Below, piece by piece: positions 54,471 to 63,690 of a stretch of DNA of 64,000 bases. The stretch spans positions 3,348,001 to 3,412,000 of the forward strand of contig NZ_CP009323.1 in assembly GCF_000959725.1 (NCBI RefSeq). The letters are read 5' to 3'. Below the pieces are notes generated by a model. The model made no database searches, was not told where the DNA came from, and worked only from the letters and a program-made list of their open reading frames with translations. The stretch's first letter is position 1, and each line of letters begins with the position of its first letter. The stretch comes from Burkholderia gladioli. Lineage in GTDB: Bacteria; Pseudomonadota; Gammaproteobacteria; Burkholderiales; Burkholderiaceae. A program made the translations under genes and the position numbers.

Positions 54471-55901
54471 ATGTCCAAGGAATTTGACGTCGTCGTGATC
54501 GGCGCCGGCCCCGGCGGCTACATCGCCGCGGTGCGCGCCGCGCAACTCGGCAAGACGGTTGCCTGTATCGAGAAGTGGAAGAACCCGGCCGGGGCGCTCA
54601 AGCTCGGCGGTACCTGCCTGAACGTCGGCTGCATCCCGTCGAAGGCGCTGCTGGCCTCCTCGGAAGAGTTCGAGAAGACCTCGCACCACCTGGCCGACCA
54701 CGGCATCACGGTGGGCGACGTGAAGATCGACACCGCCAAGATGCTGGCCCGCAAGGACGCCATCGTCGAGAAGATGACGGGCGGCATCGAGTACCTGTTC
54801 AAGAAGAACAAGATCACCTGGCTCAAGGGCCATGGCAAGTTCACCGGCAAGACCGACGCCGGCGTGCAGATCGAGGTCAGCGGCGAAGGCGAGACCGAAG
54901 TCGTGACGGCCAGGAACGTGATCATCGCGACCGGTTCGAAGGCACGCCACCTGCCGAACCTGCCGGTCGACGGCAAGATCGTCGCCGACAACGAGGGCGC
55001 GCTGACCTTCGAGGCGGTGCCCAAGAAGCTGGCCGTGATCGGCGCCGGCGTGATCGGCCTGGAGCTCGGTTCGGTGTGGCGCCGCCTGGGCGCCGAAGTG
55101 ACGGTGCTCGAAGCGCTGCCGGCGTTCCTCGCCGCGGCCGACGAAGCCGTCGCCAAGGAAGCCGCCAAGCTGTTCAAGAAGCAAGGCCTGGACATCAACC
55201 TCGGCGTGAAGATCGGCGAGGTGAAGACCTCGGACGCGGGCGTGTCGATCGCCTACACGGACAAGGACGGCGCGGCCAAGACGCTGGAAGCCGACCGCCT
55301 GATCGTGTCGATCGGCCGCGTGCCGAACACCGACAACCTCGGCCTCGAATCGATCGGCCTGAAGGCCAACGAGCGCGGCTTCATCGACGTCGACGACCAC
55401 TGCCGTACCGCGGTGCCGAACGTCTACGCGATCGGCGACGTGGTGCGCGGCCCGATGCTCGCGCACAAGGCCGAGGACGAAGGCGTGCTGGTCGCGGAAG
55501 TGATCGACGGCCAGAAGCCGCATATCGACTACAACTGCATTCCGTGGGTGATCTACACCTCGCCGGAAATCGCCTGGGTCGGCAAGACCGAGCAGCAGTT
55601 GAAGGCCGAGGGCCGCGAGATCAAGGCGGGCAAGTTCCCGTTCTCGATCAACGGCCGCGCGCTGGGCATGAACGCGCCGGAAGGCTTCGCCAAGGTGATC
55701 GCCGACGCGAAGACCGACGAAGTGCTGGGCGTGCACATCATCTCGGCCAACGCCTCGGACCTGATCGCCGAAGCCGTGGTGGCGATGGAGTTCAAGGCGG
55801 CGTCGGAAGACATCGCCCGGATCTGCCACGCGCACCCGTCGCTGTCGGAAGTGCTGCGCGAAGCGGCCCTGGCCGCCGACAAGCGTTCGCTGAACAGCTG
55901 A
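54471..55901 (+). CDS. lpdA: Dihydrolipoyl dehydrogenase (E3)
   Basis: The 476-aa product has an FAD-binding Rossmann start ([20 protein letters not shown]), the redox-active disulfide in [20 protein letters not shown], the NAD-binding [20 protein letters not shown], and the C-terminal His-Glu pair in [15 protein letters not shown]. It reoxidises the lipoyl group of the complex with NAD+. The ATG at 54471 has GAGAAGGA; the open frame extends 36 bases upstream without support. Confidence 0.95.
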   Translation: MSKEFDVVVIGAGPGGYIAAVRAAQLGKTVACIEKWKNPAGALKLGGTCLNVGCIPSKALLASSEEFEKTSHHLADHGITVGDVKIDTAKMLARKDAIVEKMTGGIEYLFKKNKITWLKGHGKFTGKTDAGVQIEVSGEGETEVVTARNVIIATGSKARHLPNLPVDGKIVADNEGALTFEAVPKKLAVIGAGVIGLELGSVWRRLGAEVTVLEALPAFLAAADEAVAKEAAKLFKKQGLDINLGVKIGEVKTSDAGVSIAYTDKDGAAKTLEADRLIVSIGRVPNTDNLGLESIGLKANERGFIDVDDHCRTAVPNVYAIGDVVRGPMLAHKAEDEGVLVAEVIDGQKPHIDYNCIPWVIYTSPEIAWVGKTEQQLKAEGREIKAGKFPFSINGRALGMNAPEGFAKVIADAKTDEVLGVHIISANASDLIAEAVVAMEFKAASEDIARICHAHPSLSEVLREAALAADKRSLNS

Positions 55902-56023
55902 TCGAGGCGGCCTTCGGGCCGCCACGGCGCCGCGCCTGCCCTGCTGGCCGGCCGGCCGGCGCTGCCGTTTGATGCCGAAGGCGGGCGGGAGTTTTCCGCT
56001 CGCCTTTGGTTTTTCCGGTTTGC

Positions 56024-57124
56024 ATGATGAACGTCACCGAATACTACGAGCGCGAACTGGGCGCGCGCGGCTACCAGGCCGATACCGCGCAGCGTGTCGC
56101 AATCACGCGCCTGCAGCAATGCTTCGACGAATGGGTCGCCTACAAGGCGCGTCGCTCGAACGCGTTCAAGAAGCTCGTGATCCGGCCGGAACTGCCCAAG
56201 GGCGTCTACATGTGGGGTGGCGTGGGCCGTGGCAAGAGCTTCCTGATGGACAGCTTCTACGCCGTGGTGCCGGTGCAGCGCAAGACGCGCCTGCATTTCC
56301 ACGAATTCATGCGCGAGGTACATCGCGAGCTCGAGGAATTGAAAGGGCAGGCCGATCCGCTCGACGAACTCGCGCGCCGCATCGCCAAGCGCTACCGCCT
56401 GATCTGCTTCGACGAGTTCCATGTCTCGGACATCGCCGACGCGATGATCCTCTACCGCCTGCTGGACCGGCTGTTCACCAACGGCGTGCAGTTCGTGATG
56501 ACCTCGAACTACGATCCGGACCTGCTCTACCCGGACGGCCTGCATCGCGACCGCATGCTGCCCGCGATCGCGCTGATCAAGCAGAAGCTCGACGTGATGA
56601 ACGTCGATGCCGGCGTCGACTACCGCCAGCGCACGCTGACCCAGGTGAAGATGTATCACACGCCGCTCGGCGCCGAGGCCGACCGCGAGTTGCGCAGCGC
56701 CTTCGCCAGGCTCGCGGCGGTGCCCGACGAGAGCCCGCTGCTGCATATCGAGAAGCGCGAGCTGAAGGCGCTGCGCAAGGCCGATGGGGTGGTCTGGTTC
56801 GACTTCGCGACGCTGTGCGGCGGCCCGCGTTCGCAGAACGACTATCTCGAGCTGGCCTCGCGCTTCCATGCGATCGTGCTCTCCGAGGTGCCGCAGATGT
56901 CGCCGCGCATGGCCTCCGAGGCACGCCGCTTCACCTGGCTGATCGACGTGCTCTACGACCACAAGGTGAAGCTGCTGATGTCGGCCGCGGTGCCGGCCGA
57001 GGATCTCTACGTGGAAGGGCCGATGGCCAACGAATTCAGCCGTACCGTCTCGCGCATCGTCGAGATGCAGTCGCTGGAATATCTGGAGACGCCGCGGCGC
57101 GTGGTCGATACCTCGCTGACCTGA
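56024..57124 (+). CDS. zapE: Cell-division ATPase ZapE (AFG1-like)
   Basis: The 366-aa product is an AFG1-family ATPase: MNVTEYYERELGARGYQ at the start, Walker A GGVGRGKSFLMDSFY, Walker B LICFDEFHVSDIADAMILYR and a C-terminal FTWLIDVLYDHKVKLLMSAA. ZapE acts at the Z ring in late division under stress, probably through ATP-dependent remodelling. Two neighbouring ATGs (56024 and 56027) are equally possible starts. Placement after the odh operon is the usual Burkholderia order. Confidence 0.9.
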   Translation: MMNVTEYYERELGARGYQADTAQRVAITRLQQCFDEWVAYKARRSNAFKKLVIRPELPKGVYMWGGVGRGKSFLMDSFYAVVPVQRKTRLHFHEFMREVHRELEELKGQADPLDELARRIAKRYRLICFDEFHVSDIADAMILYRLLDRLFTNGVQFVMTSNYDPDLLYPDGLHRDRMLPAIALIKQKLDVMNVDAGVDYRQRTLTQVKMYHTPLGAEADRELRSAFARLAAVPDESPLLHIEKRELKALRKADGVVWFDFATLCGGPRSQNDYLELASRFHAIVLSEVPQMSPRMASEARRFTWLIDVLYDHKVKLLMSAAVPAEDLYVEGPMANEFSRTVSRIVEMQSLEYLETPRRVVDTSLT

Positions 57125-57273
57125 GCCTCGGTGCGGGCGCCGTCCCGCCGTCCGGGCACCTCGCCGGCTGCGTCGGATTGATCCGGAGCGCCCTGCAATT
57201 TTCGGAATCGTCCAATATTCATTGCGATTCCGGCTCGATATCTTGGTCCTGTTCCCGTAATCGGAGGGGTGAC

Positions 57274-57729
57274 ATGAGGCCGTATCGAGACATCACCGAC
57301 AGCGAGTGGCAACGTGTTGCCCGCTTGCTGCCTGAATTGCGCCCGCGCAAGGAGCTGCGCGGGCGTCCTCTTGCCGACGCACGCGACGTACTCAACGGCG
57401 TGCTCTGGGTGATATTCAGTTGCGCATCATGGTCGGCGATTCCTCGCCGTTATCCGGCTTACCAAACCTGCCATCGCCGTTTCATGCTCTGGTACGAATC
57501 GGGCACGCTGCACGCGGTGCTGAACGAACTGTTCGGGCCGGATTGCGACGATCTCTACGAAACCGTCACCGTGCGCATGCGCAAGCACGTCCATTCGCGC
57601 GCTGCCGAAATCCGTCATGCCCTCGTGCCTAACCGGATCCACGTAGCCTGCACGGAACCACGCCCGGAAGTGAAGCCGCGCCTGGAGCCGCGCATGCCGT
57701 CCCCATCCGATCCTCATTCCAGCGCCTGA
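57274..57729 (+). CDS. Second DUF4096 transposase-like protein without DDE domain
   Basis: The 151-aa product begins MRPYRDITDSEWQRVARLLP and has LRGRPLADARDVLNGVLWVI and RYPAYQTCHRRFMLWYESGT, the DUF4096 pattern of IS5-family transposase N-termini. After about residue 90 it has its own C-terminal part (DCDDLYETVTVRMRKHVHSR) and a Pro/Arg/Glu-rich end, not a DDE nuclease. A strong CGGAGGGG site precedes the ATG. With the gene at 29618 it makes a second stand-alone copy, suggesting domestication as a DNA-binding protein. Confidence 0.78.
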   Translation: MRPYRDITDSEWQRVARLLPELRPRKELRGRPLADARDVLNGVLWVIFSCASWSAIPRRYPAYQTCHRRFMLWYESGTLHAVLNELFGPDCDDLYETVTVRMRKHVHSRAAEIRHALVPNRIHVACTEPRPEVKPRLEPRMPSPSDPHSSA

Positions 57730-57820
57730 GCGCGGCGCGGTCTCCCTTCGAAATCCGCGCGGCGACTTCTCATCCACGTGCCGCATCATGCGATACGCTA
57801 GGTGTCGCACCCATCGGCTT

Positions 57821-58282
57821 TTATTGCTGGCGCACCCAGGTCTGCGAACGACCGAGCAGCGAGACGCCGATATAGCCGCGCACCACCAGCTTCTGGCCTC
57901 CATCCTCCAGCGTCATCTTGCACTTGTAGACCTTGCCGTTCTCCGGATCGAGGATGTTGCCGCCGTCCCAGTGATCGCCATCCTTCTGCATGTCCTTGAT
58001 GATCGTCATACCCTTGATCAACTGATCCTTGCGCTCGTCCGTGCAGGCGGTGCACCGGCGGTCGGGCGTGTCGTTCGCGCCCAGGCCCTTGGTCACCACG
58101 CCGGAGAGCGTGCCGTTGCTGTCCTGCGAGATCTGCACCAGGGCCTTCGGGTTGCCGGTGTGATCGTCGATCGTCTGCCAGGTGCCGATCGGGCTGTCGG
58201 CCTGGGCGAAGGCGCTGCATGCGGCCGCCAGCAGGGCACCGCCGACGGCGAGCTTGCGCAGCGAAAGAGTGAAATGGCGCAT
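57821..58282 (-). CDS. DUF2147 periplasmic protein
   Basis: The 153-aa product has a signal peptide (MRHFTLSLRKLAVGGALLAA, ending CSAFA) and a DUF2147 domain: SPIGTWQTIDDHTGNPKALV, ISQDSNGTLSGVV, CTACTDERKDQLIKGMTIIK with the paired cysteines, DGGNILDPENGKVYKC, and a final GRSQTWVRQQ. Domains of this type form a lipocalin-like beta-barrel and are exported; the ligand is unknown. GGAAGA precedes the ATG. The gene follows the TpsB gene on the same strand and could be the end of that operon. Confidence 0.85.
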   Translation of the reverse strand: MRHFTLSLRKLAVGGALLAAACSAFAQADSPIGTWQTIDDHTGNPKALVQISQDSNGTLSGVVTKGLGANDTPDRRCTACTDERKDQLIKGMTIIKDMQKDGDHWDGGNILDPENGKVYKCKMTLEDGGQKLVVRGYIGVSLLGRSQTWVRQQ

Positions 58283-58467
58283 TGTCTTCCTCCTTGGATA
58301 GCTTGTCTTTTTCGTGGGATTTCTCGGCGCCGGCCCGTCCTGCATCGAGGTCGGGCCTGCCGGAAAGCTCTTTGGAGAATACGTCAAAGCCACTGCCGCG
58401 TCTGATAGAGGTGCCTCTAATCGAGACGGCCCGCGTGTGTATCGAGAGCGCGGGCTGGCGGCCGGGG

Positions 58468-60150
58468 TCAGTTCAGTTGGTAGGAGAACGACGCATTGAT
58501 GCGCGGGCTGCGTGAAGCGCTTTCGATTGGGGCGTCGCCGATCGCTTTCGCCACGTTCAGGTCGAGGTTGTAGTGCTGGCCGTCCGACACGCGAATGCCG
58601 ATGCCGACCGAGGACAGGCGATTCGGCAGGGGCGTGCCCGCGTGCAGGTAGACGCGCGCCATGTCGTAGGCGATATACGGCGTGATCGACTTCAGGTACG
58701 CATAGCCGACCGAGAACTGCCGGTTGATCTCGGCCGACATGCCCCAGCCCGAATCGCCGGAGGTTTCGCCGGGCTCGTAGCCGAGCGCGAAACGCTGCGC
58801 GCCGAACGCGATCTGTTCGGTGGTCGGCAGCGACACGGGGCTGAACTGGCCGGTCAGCTGCACGGTCGTGCCGATCTTGAACGGCCACTGGTTGCTCTGC
58901 ACGACGGTGCCGCCGGTGCGCACGAATGTGATCGAGGCCGGGTTGTTCTGGACCGTGCCGGGGATGTTGGTCTCGCCCGATTTCGAGGCGCCCAGGATGT
59001 CGAACGCCTTCGCCACATTGAAGCTCAGCTTGGTGACCGAACTCGTCCGCACGGCGGTGTAGTCCATCTGCGCCTGCAGCACGCGCACCTGGGAGCGCAG
59101 GCCGATGAACTGTCCGCCGAGCTGGTTCTGGTAGTTGTCCTCGCTGTGCGAGGCATAACCGGACACGGTGGCCAGCAGGCTACGCTGGTTGTTGAGCAGG
59201 ATCGGGTAGGAGGTCGAGATACCGATCTTGTCGTTGACCACGGTGCGCTTCACGTAGGACGGCAGGCCCGGGTTGTCGCTGGGATTGCCGCGATAGTGGG
59301 TGGCATCGACACGCGCGGTCCAGCCATTGCTGCCGATCGGCACCGCGGCACTGGCCGCCACGTAGGTGACGTTGTTCGGCCCCTTGGGCGCGAGCGCCGA
59401 GATGCTCAACTGCTCGCCCAGCGAGGTGAGGCCGCTCTCGGTGACGGTGAACACGCCCTGCACGCCGGGATTGGTGGTGGCGATGCCGCTGCTGATGTTG
59501 ATCGGCTTGCGCGTCACGTCCAGCGTCATGGTGGTGGCGCCGTCGGTGTTCTGCGGCGGCGGCACGTTGGCCTTCACGGTGATGCCGGGCAGCAGGCCGA
59601 AGGTATTCACGTAGCGCTCGAAAGTATCCTTGCGCAGCGGCCGGTCGGCCGTGATGTGGGCCGCCACCGCGCGCAGCTTCGACTCCATCGCGCCGGGCTT
59701 GCCGGTGATCTGCACGTCGGAGACGAAGCCCTCGACCACCGTGATCCGCACCACGCCGTCCTCGAAGGTCTGCGCCGGCACGAAGGCGAACGACAGCGCA
59801 TAACCGCGTTCCTGGTAGAGCTTGGTCACGCCGTTGGCGGTCTCGATCAACTGGCCGATCGTGACGTCCTTGCCGACCAGCGGCGTGAAGCGGGCGGACA
59901 CGAGATCGAAGGGAATCGACTTGACGCCCTCGATGCGGATCGTCGAGGGCGTGAGATGGCGGGCCAGCAGCTCCTGCACCTGTTGCGCCTGCGGTTCGAC
60001 CTGGACGGTCACCGTCGAGCGCTGCGGGGCGTTGATCTGCGGCAGCGATTCGAGCGGGTTGCCGGCGGGGCGGCTCTGGGCATGCGCGGGACCGGCGGTT
60101 GTCGCGGCAAGCGCGAACAGCATCGTCCAAACCTGGTGAGTGGATCTCAT
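58468..60150 (-). CDS. FhaC/ShlB-type two-partner-secretion transporter (TpsB)
   Basis: The 560-aa product has a signal peptide (MRSTHQVWTMLFALAATTAG, cut after PAHA), a short Pro/Gln-rich helix region, a POTRA_2 domain (about residues 70-145: FDLVSARFTPLVGKDVTIGQ, VEGFVSDVQITG) and a 16-strand beta-barrel that ends with the typical Phe/aromatic motif (SFSYQLN). The barrel carries RVSDGQHYNLDLNVAKAIG. Such proteins export a TpsA exoprotein across the outer membrane. No TpsA gene is visible; the neighbours are two repeat-rich lipoproteins. Confidence 0.86.
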   Translation of the reverse strand: MRSTHQVWTMLFALAATTAGPAHAQSRPAGNPLESLPQINAPQRSTVTVQVEPQAQQVQELLARHLTPSTIRIEGVKSIPFDLVSARFTPLVGKDVTIGQLIETANGVTKLYQERGYALSFAFVPAQTFEDGVVRITVVEGFVSDVQITGKPGAMESKLRAVAAHITADRPLRKDTFERYVNTFGLLPGITVKANVPPPQNTDGATTMTLDVTRKPINISSGIATTNPGVQGVFTVTESGLTSLGEQLSISALAPKGPNNVTYVAASAAVPIGSNGWTARVDATHYRGNPSDNPGLPSYVKRTVVNDKIGISTSYPILLNNQRSLLATVSGYASHSEDNYQNQLGGQFIGLRSQVRVLQAQMDYTAVRTSSVTKLSFNVAKAFDILGASKSGETNIPGTVQNNPASITFVRTGGTVVQSNQWPFKIGTTVQLTGQFSPVSLPTTEQIAFGAQRFALGYEPGETSGDSGWGMSAEINRQFSVGYAYLKSITPYIAYDMARVYLHAGTPLPNRLSSVGIGIRVSDGQHYNLDLNVAKAIGDAPIESASRSPRINASFSYQLN

Positions 60151-60276
60151 TATGGGTAAGTCCTCGTAGGCCAGCTTTTAGTTTTCTACTGCGAACGGGC
60201 GGCATCGCGATGCCGCCCGTTCCGTGCAACTGGTGATGACCGTGCGTGCCTCCCGCCGGCACGCACGGATGCTGCC

Positions 60277-61638
60277 TTACTTGCCGACGCTGCCCAGCGT
60301 GCCGAGCAGGCCCGTCACCGGCGCGAGCAGGCCGGTGGAGCCGCCGCTGGCGCCCGAGGTGGCCGAGCCCAGCGTCGAGGTCAGCGAACCGACCAGGGTG
60401 GTGACCGGCGAGAGCAGCGAGCCGGCGGCGCCGCTGCCCGAGGTGCTGGCCCCGCCCGTCGCGCTGCCGAGCGTCCCGGTGACAGTATTCAGCAATCCCG
60501 TGACCGGCGCGAGCGGATTCGCGCTGCCTGTGCCGCCCGCGCCACTGGTGGCCGAGCCGAGCGCGCCGGTGAGCGAGGAGACCACGCCCGTGACCGGCGC
60601 GAGCAGGCCGCCCGCACCCGTGCCACCGGTGGCGCCGCCCAGTGAGCCGAGCAGGCCGGTGAGCGGATTGCTCGCGGGGCTGCCGCTCGACGAACCGTTG
60701 GCGACCGTCACGCTGGAGCTGCCCACCAGGCTGGTGATGAGCCCCGAGATCGGGTTCGCGCCATTCGGGCCCGAGGCGTTGACCAGGCCGCCGGCATTGC
60801 TGACGGTATTGCCGATCGACGAGACCAGGGTGCCGACGTCGCCGACCAGCGGCTGCGAGGAAGTGCTGCCGATCTTGGTGCCGACCGAGGCGACCGCGCC
60901 GCCCAGTTGCTGCAGCAGGCCCGAGACCGGGGCCCCGAGGCCGGTGGCCGCGCCCACCGTCTGGGTGGTCTGGCCGACCGTGGTGACGATCGGCGTGATG
61001 GCCGAGCTGATCGGTTGCGTGACGGCCGTGACCGGGCCCGAGGAGAGCACCGTGCCGAGCGTCATGCCGCCGGCCTGCACGCCGTTGGCGACCGTGTTGA
61101 GCAGGGTGCCCAGCGGCGTGGTGATCGGCGAGAGCGCCGACAGCTGGCCGGTGCCGAGCGAGGTCACGGTCTGGCCGAGGCCGGCCACCGTGGTGCCGGC
61201 GGCGCTGACCACGTTGCCCAGGCCGGCGACCGTGGTGCCCACCGGGTTGGCGGTCGTGCCGATCTGGCCGAGGCCGTTGGACAGTGCATCGGCGGCCGCG
61301 CCGACCACCGTGCCGACGCCCGACACGCTGTTGCCGAGGCCTTGCGTGACGCCGCTGCTCAGGCCGGGGATGCTGACCGAGCCGATGGTGTTGCCGAGGT
61401 CGCTGACGGTCTTGCCGGTGGTGCTCAACAGGCCCGTGGTGCCGCTGCTCGAGGACGAGCTGGTGCCGCTGGTGGTGGTGCCGCCGCTGGTGCCCTGCGG
61501 CGTGTTGTTGCCGCCGCCTGCGGTGGTCACGTCGCTGCCGCCGCAGGCCGCGAGCGCGGACAGGGTGGCGGCCGCGATCACGGTCAGGGCAAGGCGTGCG
61601 ACGCGCAGCGCCGACGGGGTCGAGTGGATCGAGTTCAT
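60277..61638 (-). CDS. Repeat-rich lipoprotein, first paralogue
   Basis: The 453-aa product has a lipoprotein signal (TVIAAATLSALAAC, Cys32), a Gly/Ser/Thr-rich linker and a body of Gly/Thr/Val/Leu/Ser repeats. It has no Phe, Tyr or Trp and few charged residues. A core segment (LGTVLSSGPVTAVTQPISSA and ATGLGAPVSGLLQQLGGAVA) is shared with the paralogue upstream. The C-terminal third repeats the motif LLAPVTGVVSSLTGALGSAT. Automatic annotation may call it collagen-like, but there is no Gly-X-Y period. It is probably a surface lipoprotein handled by the adjacent TpsB, which is inference. Confidence 0.72.
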   Translation of the reverse strand: MNSIHSTPSALRVARLALTVIAAATLSALAACGGSDVTTAGGGNNTPQGTSGGTTTSGTSSSSSSGTTGLLSTTGKTVSDLGNTIGSVSIPGLSSGVTQGLGNSVSGVGTVVGAAADALSNGLGQIGTTANPVGTTVAGLGNVVSAAGTTVAGLGQTVTSLGTGQLSALSPITTPLGTLLNTVANGVQAGGMTLGTVLSSGPVTAVTQPISSAITPIVTTVGQTTQTVGAATGLGAPVSGLLQQLGGAVASVGTKIGSTSSQPLVGDVGTLVSSIGNTVSNAGGLVNASGPNGANPISGLITSLVGSSSVTVANGSSSGSPASNPLTGLLGSLGGATGGTGAGGLLAPVTGVVSSLTGALGSATSGAGGTGSANPLAPVTGLLNTVTGTLGSATGGASTSGSGAAGSLLSPVTTLVGSLTSTLGSATSGASGGSTGLLAPVTGLLGTLGSVGK

Positions 61639-61678
61639 GGTTGGGCTCCTAACGCTATTTGGTCTATGTGGTCGATGC

Positions 61679-63547
61679 TTAGTGCTTGCCGCCGCCGAGC
61701 AGGCCGCCGACCAGCGAGGTCACGGGCGAGAGCAGGCCGCCGCCCGAACCGCTGGTGCTGGTGGTGCTGCTCGAGCCGCTCAACCCGGCCACCGTGGTGC
61801 CGGTGCCCGAGGTGGCCGCGCCGCCGGTCGCCGCGCCGGCTGCCGAGCCGAGCGCGCCGGTCAGGCCCGACACGAGGCCGGTGACGGGCGCCAGCAAGCC
61901 GCCCGCGCCGCCGGCGGAGCCGCTGCTGCCGCCAGCCGCGCCGCTGAGCGCGCCCGTGACGCCCGACACCAGGCCCGTGACCGGTGCCAGCAGGCCGCCC
62001 GCGGCACCGCCGCCGGTGGCGCCGCCCGTGGCGCTGCCGAGCGCACCCGTGACGCCCGACACCAGGCCCGTGACCGGGGCCAGCAGGCCGCCCGCGGCAC
62101 CGCCGCCGGTGGCACCGCCCGTGGCGCTGCCGAGCGCACCCGTGACCGAGGAGACCAGGCCCGTGACCGGGGCCAGCAGGCCGCCTGCGCCGCTGCCGCT
62201 GGTACCGCCGGCGGCCCCGCTGAGCGTGCCGGTGACCGAGGAGAGCAGGCCGGTGACCGGTGCCAGCAGGCCGCCCGCGCCGCCGCCGGCCGAGCTGCCG
62301 CCGAGGCTGCCGAGCGCGCCGGTGACGGTCGACACGAGGCCGGTGATCGGGGCGAGCGGGCCGCTCGAACCGCTGCCGGAGCTGCCGCCGAGGCCGCCCA
62401 GCGCGCCCGTCAGGCTGCCCAGCGCGCCGGTGATCGGCGCCAGCGGGTTGGAGCCGTTGCCGCCCGTGAGCAGGCCGCCGAGCGAGGCGACCGTGGTGCC
62501 GGTGGCCGATACCGTCGAGCCCAGGCCCTTGGTGATGGCATTGCCGCCGCCGGTCGACGAGATCAGGTTGCCGGCCTGGTTCAGGCCGCCGCCGATGGTG
62601 CCGAGCAGCGTGTTGACCGGCGCGCCGAGCCCGGTGGCGCTGCCGATCGTCTGCGTGGTGTTGGCGATCACCGAGGTGATCGGCGTGATCGCCGAGCTGA
62701 CGGTCTGCGTGATCTGCTGGACCGGGCCGGTGGTCAGGACCGTGCCGAGTGTGGTGCCGCCGTTGGCCACCGCGGTGCCGAGCGTCGAGACCAGGCCGCC
62801 GACCACCGAGGTGACCGGCGCGAGCGGCGAGAGCGGGCCGCTGCCGAGGCTGCTGACCAGTTGGCCGGTGCCGGTGACGGCGTTGCCGAGCTGCGATACC
62901 ACGTTGCCGGTCGAGCCGAGCGTGGTGCCCAGCGGGTTGGTCGAGGCGCCGAGCTGGCCGAGGCCGCCGGCCAGGCCGTTGCCGAGCGCGCTGACCGCGC
63001 CGCCCAGGCTGTTCACCACGCCGCCGAGGGCCTGCGTCTGCGCGTTGCCGAGGCCGGGCAGGGACTGGCTGGCGATCGTCGAGCCGATGCCGGACACCGC
63101 CGTGCCCGCGTTCGAGACCACGTTGCCGGTATTGGCGACCACCGTGCCGAGCGCGTTGACCGAGGAGGTGCCGCTGCTGGTGCCGGAGCTGCTACCCGAG
63201 GAGGTACCGCTGCTGGTACCGGAGGACGTGCCGGAGCTGGTGCCCGACGAGGTGCCGCTGCTGGTACCTGAGGACGTACCGGAGCTGGTGCCCGAGGAGG
63301 TGCCGCTGCTGGTACCTGAGGACGTACCGGAACTGGTGCCGGAGGACGTGCCGCTGCTGGTACCGGACGAAGTGCCCGAGGACGTGCCGCTGGTGCCTTG
63401 CGGCGTGTTGTTGCCGCCGCTGGAGCCGCCCGTGCCCTGGCTCAGGGTGCCGGAGCCGCCGCAGGCGGAGAGGGAAAGCATGGCTGCCACGGTGGCCGCG
63501 ATCAAAGTCGTCCGGAGCGTGCCCTGCATGATCGGTTGAGTGTCCAT
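61679..63547 (-). CDS. Repeat-rich lipoprotein with GTSS tract, second paralogue
   Basis: The 622-aa product has a lipoprotein signal (LIAATVAAMLSLSAC, Cys29). Residues 51-129 are a run of GTS plus 19 tetrapeptides (18 GTSS and one GSSS). The middle shares the core of its neighbour (LGTVLTTGPVQQITQTVSSA and ATGLGAPVNTLLGTIGGGL), and the C-terminal half is made of about 31-residue repeats with LLAPVTGLVSGVTGALGSAT. No aromatic residues are present. The ATG at 63547 with AGGAC upstream is used; a later ATG at 63529 is possible. It is the first gene of the leftward cluster. Confidence 0.72.
   Translation of the reverse strand: MDTQPIMQGTLRTTLIAATVAAMLSLSACGGSGTLSQGTGGSSGGNNTPQGTSGTSSGTSSGTSSGTSSGTSSGTSSGTSSGTSSGTSSGTSSGTSSGTSSGTSSGTSSGTSSGTSSGSSSGTSSGTSSVNALGTVVANTGNVVSNAGTAVSGIGSTIASQSLPGLGNAQTQALGGVVNSLGGAVSALGNGLAGGLGQLGASTNPLGTTLGSTGNVVSQLGNAVTGTGQLVSSLGSGPLSPLAPVTSVVGGLVSTLGTAVANGGTTLGTVLTTGPVQQITQTVSSAITPITSVIANTTQTIGSATGLGAPVNTLLGTIGGGLNQAGNLISSTGGGNAITKGLGSTVSATGTTVASLGGLLTGGNGSNPLAPITGALGSLTGALGGLGGSSGSGSSGPLAPITGLVSTVTGALGSLGGSSAGGGAGGLLAPVTGLLSSVTGTLSGAAGGTSGSGAGGLLAPVTGLVSSVTGALGSATGGATGGGAAGGLLAPVTGLVSGVTGALGSATGGATGGGAAGGLLAPVTGLVSGVTGALSGAAGGSSGSAGGAGGLLAPVTGLVSGLTGALGSAAGAATGGAATSGTGTTVAGLSGSSSTTSTSGSGGGLLSPVTSLVGGLLGGGKH
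61978..62163. repeat. Near-identical 93-base tandem repeats
   Basis: Two almost identical 93-base units (about 61978-62070 and 62071-62163), encoding the 31-residue LLAPVTGLVS-type motif, stand next to further diverged copies on both sides. Confidence 0.72.
63161..63397. repeat. 12-base tandem repeat tract (GTSS codons)
   Basis: The tract is 237 bases: one 9-base unit and 19 units of 12 bases, encoding GTS and 19 tetrapeptides. Units differ by synonymous codons (AGC-AGC, TCC-TCG, TCC-GGC types), and a 48-base higher-order period is visible around 63245-63345. Confidence 0.78.
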
Positions 63548-63690
63548 TTCGTCCTCGCAGTGGTGTTGTGTGATCTGTGTTACCGCGACGAAGACTCTGC
63601 AACACTCGTGCCACGCGATTCGAATGCCTCTCGAAGACGATTCACGGCGCCTCGGAAAGCCTTGTTCCATCTAGGTTTAACGATTGCCGA

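Noticed and set aside
60224-63271. 1015-aa rightward ORF spanning both lipoprotein genes
   Set aside because: It is a shadow of the leftward coding strand, starts inside the intergenic region and crosses gene boundaries.
63161-63397. CRISPR array
   Set aside because: The short repeats are contiguous codons inside a gene, without spacers; no CRISPR repeat-spacer pattern is seen anywhere in the window.
61686-63539. 617-aa rightward ORF antisense to lipoprotein 2, with Pro/Val/Glu repeats
   Set aside because: It mirrors the GC-rich repeats of the leftward gene. The leftward frame has a lipoprotein signal, a ribosome-binding site and a conserved paralogue; this frame has none.
60277-63547. Collagen-like protein annotation for the two lipoproteins
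   Set aside because: The repeats have periods of four and about 31 residues. There is no Gly-X-Y triplet pattern.
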